From positions 1 to 20,501 of the forward strand of contig DATJXG010000462.1 in assembly GCA_035500455.1 (NCBI GenBank): a stretch of DNA of 20,501 nucleotides. Reading direction: 5' to 3'. The notes below the pieces were generated by a model, which was given only the letters and a program-made list of their open reading frames with translations, searched no databases and had not been told where the DNA came from. Positions 1-7,676 of this stretch are shown here, piece by piece. The translations under genes were made by a program, and so were the position numbers. Origin of the DNA: DATJXG01 sp035500455. Lineage in GTDB: Bacteria > Acidobacteriota > Terriglobia > Terriglobales > Acidobacteriaceae. Within the stretch, counting starts at the first letter, position 1. Each line of letters opens with the position of its first letter.

Positions 1-47
1 GTGGATTCTGCTCCTCGCGATTCGGAGGCGTCAACCGGCGCGCGTGG

Positions 48-75
48 TTGGACCGGCCGACCCATTTGCTATGAT
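48..75 (+). promoter_or_regulatory. Putative sigma-70 promoter of the MFS gene
   Basis: A -35-like TTGGAC at 48-53 and a -10-like TATGAT at 70-75 are separated by 16 bp. This would start transcription near 82 and leave a leader of about 48 nt before the ATG at 130. The match is by eye only. The first 47 bases show no gene that can be supported. Confidence 0.4.
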
Positions 76-129
76 GCGGGGCACTCCGCCCAATTTGTGG
101 CAGAGCCTTGGCGTTAGATCAGGGACCTC

Positions 130-1350
130 ATGGCTTCATCAAAGCGCTACGAAAACACGCTGGTTACGATTCTGTTTTTTACCTGGGGCACGGTATTCCT
201 CGACCGGATGTCGCTCCTCTACCTCGCCCCGTACTTCGCGCCTGAATTTCACCTGAATGAGCAGCAGATCGGCACGCTGGCTTCGGTGCTGGCCATCACC
301 TGGGCGGCCTCGACTCTCATCTTCGGCGCTTTGTCAGACCGTGTCGGCCGCAAGCCGGTCCTCGTCCCCGCAGTGTTGATTTTCTCGGCTCTATCCTGGG
401 TCTCCGGGATGGCGCACAGCTATCACGGTTTATTGCTCATTCGCGCATTGATGGGAATCGCGGAAGGCCCGACTTGGTCGATCATGACGGCGCTGGTGGA
501 GGAATCTTCGCACCCCAACCGGCGTGGGCGAAATATCGGCCTGGTTGTCAGTGCCGCAGCCCTGGTGGGACTCGCGGCCGCTCCCGTGCTGACGACGCAA
601 GTGGCGGCGCGCTGGGGATGGCGCTCGGCGTTTTTCGTCGCCGGCATCCCCGGAGTAGCGATGGCGACCCTGCTCTGGAAGTTCGTCCGCGAACCGGAGC
701 CGGCGGGCGGCCACGCCCACCAGCCAATCTCGGTTTCAGAGTATTTTTCCATCCTGCGTTATCCCAACATCTGGCTTTGCTGCATGGGGGCGGCCGGTTT
801 CATCTCATGGCTGTTTGTCATGAATGTGTTCGCGCCGCTCTACCTCACGCGGGTAGCCCATCAGGACCCGAGAACCGCCGGCCTGCTCCTGGGCGCAACC
901 GGCCTAGGGAGCTTCTTTCTCGGATTTCTGTTGCCCTCGCTGTCGGACCGGCTCGGCCGCCGCCCGGTACTGCTGATTATGGCGTCGATGTCGGCAATCG
1001 TGCCGCTGGCCTTTCTTTGCCCCGTGCTGCAGGCGCATTTTCTGTGGCTTGCGGCAATTATTTTTTTGACCAATACCGGCCAGGGCATTGCCAGCCTGGT
1101 CATGGTTTTGATTCCCACGGAGAGCGTGCCGGGAAGATTCCGCGCCACCTCGATCGGCCTGGCCACCCTGGCGGGAGAAGTCATGGGGGCTACCGCGGCG
1201 CCGATTATTGCTGGAGGGTTAGCGGAGAAATACGGCTTGCCGCTCACCATGTGGCTCGCGGCGGTGGGCAGCGCGGTGGTTTTCGTTGCCGCGATCTTTC
1301 TGCGTGAGACTTCAGGAAGCCGTGCCTTTGCGGAAGCGCCGACCCTCTAA
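130..1350 (+). CDS. MFS transporter, likely organic/aromatic acid permease
   Basis: This is a 406-residue, 12-helix-type major facilitator protein in the inner membrane. The first helix carries the FLDR signature (D25, R26) seen in anion/cation symporter and aromatic acid:H+ symporter relatives. The loop 2-3 motif A is present as GALSDRVGRKP (residues 66-76), and a second copy (SDRLGRRP) follows the central loop, as expected for two six-helix halves. The length is normal. The ATG at 130 places the first hydrophobic segment at residue 10 or so; no strong ribosome binding site is visible. It converges with the LysR gene, and the two stop codons overlap by a few bases. With pcaB and pcaL nearby, a role in importing protocatechuate or a related hydroxy-aromatic acid is a reasonable inference. 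The substrate cannot be read from the sequence. Confidence 0.85.
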   Translation: MASSKRYENTLVTILFFTWGTVFLDRMSLLYLAPYFAPEFHLNEQQIGTLASVLAITWAASTLIFGALSDRVGRKPVLVPAVLIFSALSWVSGMAHSYHGLLLIRALMGIAEGPTWSIMTALVEESSHPNRRGRNIGLVVSAAALVGLAAAPVLTTQVAARWGWRSAFFVAGIPGVAMATLLWKFVREPEPAGGHAHQPISVSEYFSILRYPNIWLCCMGAAGFISWLFVMNVFAPLYLTRVAHQDPRTAGLLLGATGLGSFFLGFLLPSLSDRLGRRPVLLIMASMSAIVPLAFLCPVLQAHFLWLAAIIFLTNTGQGIASLVMVLIPTESVPGRFRATSIGLATLAGEVMGATAAPIIAGGLAEKYGLPLTMWLAAVGSAVVFVAAIFLRETSGSRAFAEAPTL

Positions 1351-2261
1351 GCGATTTCTTTGTGCTCCGGCCGCGGAAAAGCCCGGCGCACGGAGTCGAG
1401 GAAGGAGTGCACCACCGTCGATTCCTCGTCCTTGCGCCACGCCATGTAAACTTCGATCTTGGCATCGGCCTCGTTCAATCGCACTGATGCCAGTTCGATC
1501 CCCGCCACCGAACGGGTCACGATCGCGCCCGCGCCAATGAAAATCGCCTTCCCGGAAGCTACCATGATCGCCCCCGCTTCTTCGTGCGCCTCCACGTGGG
1601 TCACAGCGAAGTGCGGGGTCAGGCCTTGCCGGCTGTAGAGGCCGAGCACTTTGTCATACAGGCCGCAGGAAAAATTGCGGTCGAAAATGACCAGGGGTTC
1701 ATCGGCGACTTCCTTCAATCTCACAAATTTACGCTTGGCAAAGCGATGCAGCCGCGGCAACACCACCACGAATTCCTCTTCCATCAGCAGTTCACAATTC
1801 AAATTCACCTGATCGACCGGCGGGCGCAAAAAGCCCACGTCAATTTCGCCTTTACGCAGGTTCTCGTTCTGATAAGTGGAAAAAACATCCTTGCACTCGA
1901 TGTTCACCGCCGGGTAGCGCCGGCAATGCTCGGCCACCGTCCTTCCCACAAACCCGCCAAGGCCGGATGCAATGCCAATCTTCACGATGCCCGATTCGCC
2001 CTTTTGCGCGTGTCGCGCCGCTTCGGTCGCGTGGCCTGCCTGCACGATCAACTTGCGGGCTTCCTCCAGAAAGACGTGCCCTGCTTTGGTCAGTTGAACG
2101 TGGCGCTTGTTGCGCACGAACAGCTCCACGCCTAATTGATCTTCCAGTTGGCGGATCTGGCGGCTCAGCGGCGGCTGCGCGATATGCAACTGCTGCGCCG
2201 CCTTGCTGAAGTTGAGATATTCGGCGACCGCGAGAAAGTAACGAACGTGCCGGAGTTCCAC
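1347..2261 (-). CDS. LysR-family regulator, BenM/CatM-like
   Basis: This transcription factor has an N-terminal winged helix-turn-helix (about residues 1-60, with the conserved AQPPLSRQIRQLE recognition region) and a C-terminal periplasmic-binding-protein-like effector domain. The GTG at 2261 gives the canonical family start VELRHVRYFLAVAE and a 304-residue protein. An in-frame TTG at 2285, preceded by GGAG at good spacing, would add eight residues and cannot be excluded. The opening and the HTH resemble the CatM/BenM/HcaR group that senses muconate or aromatic acids. Two ATAC-N7-GTAT boxes and a related dyad lie just upstream, so autoregulation and control of the divergent receptor gene are likely. 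The neighbouring pca genes fit an aromatic effector, but the effector itself is not known from sequence. Confidence 0.88.
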   Translation of the reverse strand: MELRHVRYFLAVAEYLNFSKAAQQLHIAQPPLSRQIRQLEDQLGVELFVRNKRHVQLTKAGHVFLEEARKLIVQAGHATEAARHAQKGESGIVKIGIASGLGGFVGRTVAEHCRRYPAVNIECKDVFSTYQNENLRKGEIDVGFLRPPVDQVNLNCELLMEEEFVVVLPRLHRFAKRKFVRLKEVADEPLVIFDRNFSCGLYDKVLGLYSRQGLTPHFAVTHVEAHEEAGAIMVASGKAIFIGAGAIVTRSVAGIELASVRLNEADAKIEVYMAWRKDEESTVVHSFLDSVRRAFPRPEHKEIA

Positions 2262-2274
2262 GGTCGCCCATTCT

Positions 2275-2289
2275 ATACCCAGCAAGTAT
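2275..2289. promoter_or_regulatory. LysR-type operator box 1 (ATAC-N7-GTAT)
   Basis: ATAC (2275-2278), seven bases and GTAT (2286-2289) form an exact match to the ATAC-N7-GTAT consensus known for BenM and CatM. The box ends 14 bp before the regulator's GTG start, so binding there could block expression of the regulator. It is 14/15 identical to the box at 2397-2411. Confidence 0.6.
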
Positions 2290-2358
2290 CACTCTCCAGA
2301 ACTGTTTCATTTCGTGACGAATTCGCCCCCCTGACCCCTCGAAACAAGGGAATCGCAA

Positions 2359-2383
2359 AGATACCCGCACGCAAAAGGTATCT
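2359..2383. promoter_or_regulatory. Perfect 7-bp dyad, possible LysR operator box 2
   Basis: AGATACC (2359-2365) and GGTATCT (2377-2383) are perfect inverted repeats around an 11-bp spacer. The half-sites contain the same ATACC/GGTAT core as boxes 1 and 3 but are spread wider, as often seen for lower-affinity LysR subsites. It lies 36 bp from box 3, measured between their ATAC cores. Confidence 0.5.
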
Positions 2384-2396
2384 CCACTTTCTTGTA

Positions 2397-2411
2397 ATAC
2401 CCCGCAAGTAT
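2397..2411. promoter_or_regulatory. LysR-type operator box 3 (ATAC-N7-GTAT)
   Basis: ATAC (2397-2400), seven bases and GTAT (2408-2411) match the BenM/CatM consensus exactly and repeat box 1 with a single base difference in the spacer. It lies on the receptor side of the divergent intergenic region, the place expected for an activator site of the rightward gene. Confidence 0.6.
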
Positions 2412-2648
2412 GAGGGACTGACCAAACATGTATTGGACAGTCACTCGACTTCCAATCAATCCTGCTGCCCATTACCAGATGCGGGGTCGCAGGGGACTCC
2501 ATTGCCGCAACCCGCCGGTGGAACAACCGGTGGTTTTCTGAGTTGACGTGCCGCGTGGGGCGGCACGATGATGCTTGCCCGCTTCGGTTCTGTCTTGTGC
2601 GGGACCTGGCAGGCATCGTTGCCCAACTACTCGGTGGAGGAAGAGGAA
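2412..2648 (+). other. Leader of the TonB-dependent receptor gene, with hairpin
   Basis: This 237-bp non-coding stretch separates the operator boxes from the receptor start. It holds a direct repeat CCGGTGG (2515-2521, 2528-2534) and a 7-bp hairpin GTGCCGC/GCGGCAC (2548-2554, 2560-2566) about 80 nt before the start codon. A strong GGAGG ribosome binding site lies at 2636-2640, eight bases before the ATG at 2649. A convincing -35/-10 pair was not found, although TTGACG at 2543 is a possible -35. Confidence 0.4.
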
Positions 2649-5600
2649 ATGGACATGAGCTTTCGTCTGATTCTGGTCCTCGGTTTGACTCTTGCCCTGG
2701 CGGTGAGCCTTGCTCCCTGCGCGTTGGGACAAGCTACCGTGAGCTATGCCCAACTCAACGGAACCGTACTTGACACTACCGGTCGCGCGGTTGTGAAAGC
2801 CGCCATCACCGTGCGCAATCCTGCCACCAACCAGACCTACGCTGCCACCAGCAACGAAGCCGGTTTCTACATCGTGCCCAATCTGCCCCCAGGGGTCTAC
2901 GACGTGACCGTCGAATTCCACGGCTTCTCCAAGTTCACTCAGACTGGCATCGCCCTGACCGTAGGTCAGACCGCGACCATAAACGTCAACCTTAAAGTCG
3001 CTGCCGCCGGCGAAATTGTTGTCGTCACCGGGGAAGCGCCCCCCGTAGAGCCGACCCGCACTGAAGTCAGCCAGGTCATCGACGCCCGGCAGATCCAGGA
3101 GTTGCCGACTAACGGCCGCCAGTTCGTGGACTTCGCATTGCTCACGCCCGGTGTAGCCACCGGCCGCACCAGCCTGCAATCGACCTTCACCGAGCCGGAA
3201 ACCACCCGCATATCCTTCGGCGGCATGCGCGACCTGAGCAACGCCGTGACCGTGGATGGCGCCGATTACATCAATGAAGCCACCGGTTCGCAGCGCGCCA
3301 CTCCTTCGCAGGAGGCGGTCGAGGAATTCCGTGTGGTCAACAACAGCTTCGGCGCGGAATACGGGCGTGCTCTGGGCGGCATCGTCAATGTGGTGACCAA
3401 GTCCGGGACCAACAACCTGCACGGATCGCTCTACGGATATCTCAGCAACAAAGCTCTCAACTCAAAGTCGCTGCTGCAAACCTCCCAGTATGACCAATAT
3501 CGTCGCGGCCAATTGGGCGCCACCCTGGGCGGCCCCATTCGAAAAGACAAAACGTTTTTCTTCATGAACTATGAGAGCCAACGGCGAGGCGAGTCACCCA
3601 CTTACCCAGCCACTCTCACCTCGCCCGACAACTTGACTGCGATTAATGCCGCCAAAGCTGCACTGGGACTTCCGGGCGAGGATCTGAATATCCTGAAGAC
3701 CCTGGACAACGACAACGGCTTCGCTCGTCTCGACCATCAATTCAGCACCAATAATCACCTGTCCATTCACTATGGAATTGTGGATGCCCGCGACTTGAAC
3801 GTTCTGGTCGGCGATACCTTGGACGGCGGCGGCATCGGAGCGCCCAGCGACGGCCACAATACCTTCTTGCGCGATCAATCGCTGGTCGGCACCTTGAACT
3901 CCACCTTGAAACCAGACTTGGTGAACACCTTCCTGGTGCAATATGCGCGCCGCCACTACACCTTCCCCGCTACCACGGGGCAGCCTAATCTCGACGTGCC
4001 CAATACTCTCTCCTTTGGGCACAATTTCGGGACCTTTGACGCCATGAACGAGAGCCGGCAGCAGATTTCCGACAGCTTGGCATGGGTCAAGGGAAACCAC
4101 TACTGGCGATTCGGCGTGGACTCCAATTTCGTGGAGAATTTCGTGATCTGGCCGGGCTTTACCCCCATGCGGATCATTACCCCCAACATCAATTGCCTGG
4201 TGGATTTTGCCAACTTCGTCAACGACACCGCGGGGGTGGCCTCCGTCCCGGCTGATGGTCCGTGTCCCACAGCAGAAATTACGCCCGCCACAAATTTCGG
4301 GTTCCCGCCCAGCCCGTTCGGTGCCAATCCCTACGATCCGCTCAACGGCGTGCCCATCGTATTCTGGGGCGCTCCGGTGGGTACGGGACCGATTACACAA
4401 GGCAGCCTTCCGCCCGCGATTCCGACGGACTGGGCGAATGCATACCTGGACCCCCAGGATTACTACGTCAACCTCCATCATCGTTACTTCGGAGCCTTTG
4501 TGCAGGATCAGTGGCGCCTCACGCCAAAGCTGACCCTGAATTACGGCTTGCGGTGGGACGTTGAGGGAGGCCTCTCGCAGATCATCAATCCCGATTACCG
4601 CGGCTTCCAGCCCCGAGTCGGCTTGGCTTACTCTCCCACCAAACACACGGTGATTCGTACCGGGTATGGGATCTTCGACGACCACTACAACATGACGTTC
4701 TTCTTTGTAACCTACCCGCAGCGCGAAGTTGTGATTCCCAACTCACCCCAACCCTGGGTGAGGAAGGGGAACTCCACCGCGACGTGGGTGTTGAACCAGC
4801 TAAGCTTCGATCCGCCAAATCCGGCAAATGGTTTCCAGCCGCTTCCCTATCCGGATGGATCCACCGTGCCCACTCCCGCGCAGGCGGCTGCGACCATGAT
4901 TCTTACCGGGCAGGCACCTCCGAATTTCAGCACCGGTCCGGGCCCGGGTCAGGATCCAAATTTTCCCGCGGGGACCTTTGTGACCAATAGCGGTGGCGGC
5001 TTCGACCGTAATCTCCGGACCGCCTACTCTGAGCAGGCCAGCCTGCAGATCGATCAGGAAATCGGTAAGGGATTGGTGGTCAGCGCCGGCTATTTGTTCC
5101 TGCGCGCCCATAAGCAAGTGCGGCCGGAAAACCTGAATGTCTGCCCGTCCGCCGGGCTCGCCAACTCCGCGACAGACTGTCCACCTGCCTCGGCAGTTCC
5201 CGGCCCGCCCATCACGCCGGATGGGCCATTTCCCGACAATAAGCTGCCCGACGGCAGGGACGCCTTCAGCGGAGTGCTCTATAACAATGCCGGCCTGATG
5301 TACTACCTCGACGGCTCGGGCAACGCCGAATACGACGGCGGCACGCTTTCGGTTTCCGACCGCTTCGGCCAGTTTTTCCGATTCAACGCCAACTACACCT
5401 GGTCACACACTCGCGACGACGGCACCTTCACGACTTTCGTCAGCACCCCGGAAGATCTCTATAACCGCGCCCTGGAGCGGGCCGACTCGGTTCAGGACGT
5501 CCGCAACCGTTTTGTGGGGAACTTCACCGCCGACGCACCCAGCCATGGGTTCTTGCGCAACTTCGAGTTAAGCAGCATCATCAACCTGGAGTCTCCGCGG

Positions 5601-6023
5601 CCCTTCACCATGTTCGTCGGCAATGATATCAACGGTGATACCAATCCCGTAACCGATCGCGTCGGCTTGTCGCCACGAAATGCCTATCGCGGTGACCATC
5701 TTTACTCGGTGGACATGCGGGTGGCCCGCGCCATTCATTTCAGCGAGCGCACCCGGTTGGACCTGGCATTTGATGCCTTCAATGTGTTCAACCGGCAGAA
5801 CATCAACGAAGTGACGTCAGTGTACGGCGGCGGCACGATCGACTTCTGCGGAGCAGAACCGCAGCATTTCGGCGATGCCGCTTCCCTCGCCATCCAGCAG
5901 GGCACGGTCAGCTGCCCGGCAGCCAGCAATGGCGGCGCCCCGGCTCCGAATCCGTTGTTCGGCACGCCCCGAACCATGTTCAATCCGCGGCAGTTGCAGA
6001 TTTCGGCCAAGTTCTCGTTCTAG
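2649..6023 (+). CDS. Oar-type TonB-dependent outer-membrane receptor
   Basis: This is a 1124-residue outer-membrane beta-barrel that would import a large or scarce ligand using TonB energy. A signal peptide covers about residues 1-28 (basic start, then a leucine-rich core, ending ALGQA). A carboxypeptidase-regulatory-like Ig domain follows (about 31-120; NGTVLDTTGRAV and later GFYIVPNLPPGVY). Then comes a TonB-box-like EIVVVTGE and a plug domain ending near GGIVNVVTKSGTNNLHG. The remaining roughly 850 residues are barrel, ending in KFSF with the terminal Phe expected for outer-membrane insertion. The ATG at 2649 is preferred because of GGAGG eight bases upstream and the signal peptide; an upstream in-frame ATG at 2568 would add 27 residues. 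It sits between the LysR operator boxes and pcaB, so an aromatic or lignin-related ligand is inferred. The ligand is otherwise unknown. Confidence 0.9.
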   Translation: MDMSFRLILVLGLTLALAVSLAPCALGQATVSYAQLNGTVLDTTGRAVVKAAITVRNPATNQTYAATSNEAGFYIVPNLPPGVYDVTVEFHGFSKFTQTGIALTVGQTATINVNLKVAAAGEIVVVTGEAPPVEPTRTEVSQVIDARQIQELPTNGRQFVDFALLTPGVATGRTSLQSTFTEPETTRISFGGMRDLSNAVTVDGADYINEATGSQRATPSQEAVEEFRVVNNSFGAEYGRALGGIVNVVTKSGTNNLHGSLYGYLSNKALNSKSLLQTSQYDQYRRGQLGATLGGPIRKDKTFFFMNYESQRRGESPTYPATLTSPDNLTAINAAKAALGLPGEDLNILKTLDNDNGFARLDHQFSTNNHLSIHYGIVDARDLNVLVGDTLDGGGIGAPSDGHNTFLRDQSLVGTLNSTLKPDLVNTFLVQYARRHYTFPATTGQPNLDVPNTLSFGHNFGTFDAMNESRQQISDSLAWVKGNHYWRFGVDSNFVENFVIWPGFTPMRIITPNINCLVDFANFVNDTAGVASVPADGPCPTAEITPATNFGFPPSPFGANPYDPLNGVPIVFWGAPVGTGPITQGSLPPAIPTDWANAYLDPQDYYVNLHHRYFGAFVQDQWRLTPKLTLNYGLRWDVEGGLSQIINPDYRGFQPRVGLAYSPTKHTVIRTGYGIFDDHYNMTFFFVTYPQREVVIPNSPQPWVRKGNSTATWVLNQLSFDPPNPANGFQPLPYPDGSTVPTPAQAAATMILTGQAPPNFSTGPGPGQDPNFPAGTFVTNSGGGFDRNLRTAYSEQASLQIDQEIGKGLVVSAGYLFLRAHKQVRPENLNVCPSAGLANSATDCPPASAVPGPPITPDGPFPDNKLPDGRDAFSGVLYNNAGLMYYLDGSGNAEYDGGTLSVSDRFGQFFRFNANYTWSHTRDDGTFTTFVSTPEDLYNRALERADSVQDVRNRFVGNFTADAPSHGFLRNFELSSIINLESPRPFTMFVGNDINGDTNPVTDRVGLSPRNAYRGDHLYSVDMRVARAIHFSERTRLDLAFDAFNVFNRQNINEVTSVYGGGTIDFCGAEPQHFGDAASLAIQQGTVSCPAASNGGAPAPNPLFGTPRTMFNPRQLQISAKFSF

Positions 6024-6035
6024 GGCTTGGCTGCG

Positions 6036-6071
6036 GGGGCCGGCCCCTTATCCCCGTGAGGGGCCGGCCCC
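6036..6071. terminator. GC-rich hairpin after the receptor gene
   Basis: Two copies of the 12-bp sequence GGGGCCGGCCCC (6036-6047 and 6060-6071) flank a 12-nt loop. Each copy is itself palindromic, so they can pair with each other or fold alone. The hairpin begins 12 bp after the receptor stop codon. There is no downstream T-run, so intrinsic termination is likely weak or works as a 3'-end stabiliser. Confidence 0.55.
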
Positions 6072-6312
6072 AGTAGAGTCTGCATCAGTAGAAACCGCTT
6101 ATAGACAACTCATGACACTACGGGAAGTCGAGGCCAATTCAATGGTGCGGAATCTCCCCGACTGCAGCCTCCTTATTACTGTGAATTGCACGGGCGGAGA
6201 GCGAATGGTTTGTCGGGCACGATAACTACGCCCTTCACCTTCCCGCACGGCTCGCGAAATGTACCCCGTTGGTCAGCAGGTACTGGCAGGTCCGCCGGGA
6301 GATAATGCCTAG
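6072..6312 (+). other. Intergenic region before pcaB
   Basis: No convincing gene is visible. A 37-codon frame (6113-6226, ATG to TAA, cysteine-containing, unrecognised) is open but has no clear ribosome site. An inverted repeat GTACC-N13-GGTAC at 6261-6283 lies 30 bp before the pcaB start and loosely resembles the LysR dyad at 2359-2383. GGGAG at 6297-6301 is the probable pcaB ribosome binding site. Confidence 0.35.
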
Positions 6313-7671
6313 GTGCCCTTGATCGACAGTCTGGCTACCACCCCCGAGCTGGCGGAAGTCTTCTCCGACCCATCGGTCCTCGCCGCGATGCTCCAGTTCG
6401 AAGTGGCGTTGGCGCTGGTTGAGGCCCGCTTGGGAGTCATTCCACCTGACGCTGCCGCCCTCATCGCCGCTGCCGCAAAGACCGCGAACTTCGACGCAGC
6501 CTCGCTTTGCGCCCAAGCCTTGCAGAGCGGCACCCTCACCATCCCCTTCGTAAAGGATTTCACCGAGCAAGTGCGAAAGACGGATTCCAAGGCGGCCGGC
6601 TTCCTGCACTGGGGCGCAACCAGCCAGGACGTTGCCGACACCGCCATGGTCCTCCTGCTGCAGCGTGCCCTGCCGATCCTGGATCGCGACCTCGATCTTC
6701 TGGCGGTCAACCTCCGCCGGCTTTCCGACGATCACAAAGATACGGTGATGCTGGGGCGCACATTGTTGCAATCGGCTCCCCCGATCACCTTCGGCCTGAA
6801 AATCGCGGGCTGGCTGGCGGCGATTCACCGCTGCCGTGCGCGCCTCAATTCCAGTTTTGGCGATGCTTTGATTCTGCAGTTCGGAGGCGCCAGTGGCACC
6901 CTCGCCTCGCTTGGAGATCGAGGACTGCAAATCGGCCAGGCGCTGGCTTCAGAGCTGGGCCTCAGTTTTCCCCAAGCCCCGTGGCATACGCACCGCGATC
7001 GGCTGGCGGCGCTGGTCGCAGACTGCGGCGTGCTCGTCGGTTGCCTGGGCAAGATGGCGCGCGACATCAGCCTGCTGATGCAGAACGAAATTGCCGAGGT
7101 TGCCGAGCCTTCCGACGCCGGCCGCGGAGGCTCGTCGGCCATGCCGCAAAAGCACAACCCCGTCGGTTGCGTGCTGACTCTGGCCGCTGCCATCCGCGTT
7201 CCGGGGATGGTCGCTGCTTATCTTTCAGCTATAGTCCAGGAACACGAGCGTGGCGCCGGCGGCTGGCAGGCCGAATGGCCGATCCTCGCCGGCATAGTGC
7301 AGTCAACCGGCCTGGCGGCGGCATCCATGGCTGAGGTGGCCGGGGGCCTTACGGTAGATTCCGACCGCATGCGCGCCAACCTGGAAGCGAATCAAGGGCT
7401 GGTTTTCGCCGAAAAGGCTTCAATGCTTCTGGCTTCCAGGCTCGGCCGCGCCGCTGCCCACAAACTTCTCCAGGAAGCAACCCGCCGCAGCCTCGCTCAG
7501 AAACGCCGCCTGGCCGAGGTGCTCGGCGAAATTCCGGAAGCCGCACAGCAGCTCGACTCAGGCGACTTAAGCAAGCTCGAAGATCCGGAGGATTACCTTG
7601 GCTCCGCCGAGGCTTTCCGCCAGCGTTTGCTCGCCCGGCAACCACGCAGTTCAGAGTCAACCAAGGACTAG
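6313..7671 (+). CDS. pcaB: 3-carboxy-cis,cis-muconate cycloisomerase
   Basis: PcaB lactonises 3-carboxy-cis,cis-muconate to 4-carboxymuconolactone in the cytoplasm, the second step of protocatechuate ortho-cleavage. The 452-residue length matches bacterial PcaB. The protein belongs to the fumarase/aspartase superfamily. The superfamily signature GSSAMPQKHNP occurs at about residues 273-283, and the upstream region HWGATSQDVADT (near residue 100) is the conserved substrate-contact segment. The opening LIDSLATTPELAEVFSD is typical of PcaB as opposed to adenylosuccinate lyase. The start is GTG at 6313 with GGGAG eleven bases upstream. The gene ends five bases before pcaL, so the two are translated from one message. 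Adenylosuccinate lyase is the main alternative, made unlikely by the neighbouring pcaL. Confidence 0.92.
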   Translation: MPLIDSLATTPELAEVFSDPSVLAAMLQFEVALALVEARLGVIPPDAAALIAAAAKTANFDAASLCAQALQSGTLTIPFVKDFTEQVRKTDSKAAGFLHWGATSQDVADTAMVLLLQRALPILDRDLDLLAVNLRRLSDDHKDTVMLGRTLLQSAPPITFGLKIAGWLAAIHRCRARLNSSFGDALILQFGGASGTLASLGDRGLQIGQALASELGLSFPQAPWHTHRDRLAALVADCGVLVGCLGKMARDISLLMQNEIAEVAEPSDAGRGGSSAMPQKHNPVGCVLTLAAAIRVPGMVAAYLSAIVQEHERGAGGWQAEWPILAGIVQSTGLAAASMAEVAGGLTVDSDRMRANLEANQGLVFAEKASMLLASRLGRAAAHKLLQEATRRSLAQKRRLAEVLGEIPEAAQQLDSGDLSKLEDPEDYLGSAEAFRQRLLARQPRSSESTKD

Positions 7672-7676
7672 CCACG

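Noticed and set aside
44..256. Short plus-strand frame at the left edge
   Set aside because: It overlaps the promoter and the first codons of the MFS gene in another frame, and shows no domain.
2472..3422. Long open frame on the minus strand opposite the receptor gene start
   Set aside because: It overlaps the operator-leader region and the signal peptide, carboxypeptidase-like and plug coding regions in antisense. Its translation is Gly-rich and resembles no family; it reflects codon bias of the real gene.
3594..4685. 363-codon minus-strand frame inside the receptor gene
   Set aside because: It is entirely antisense to the well-supported barrel coding sequence, has no ribosome site and no recognisable domain.
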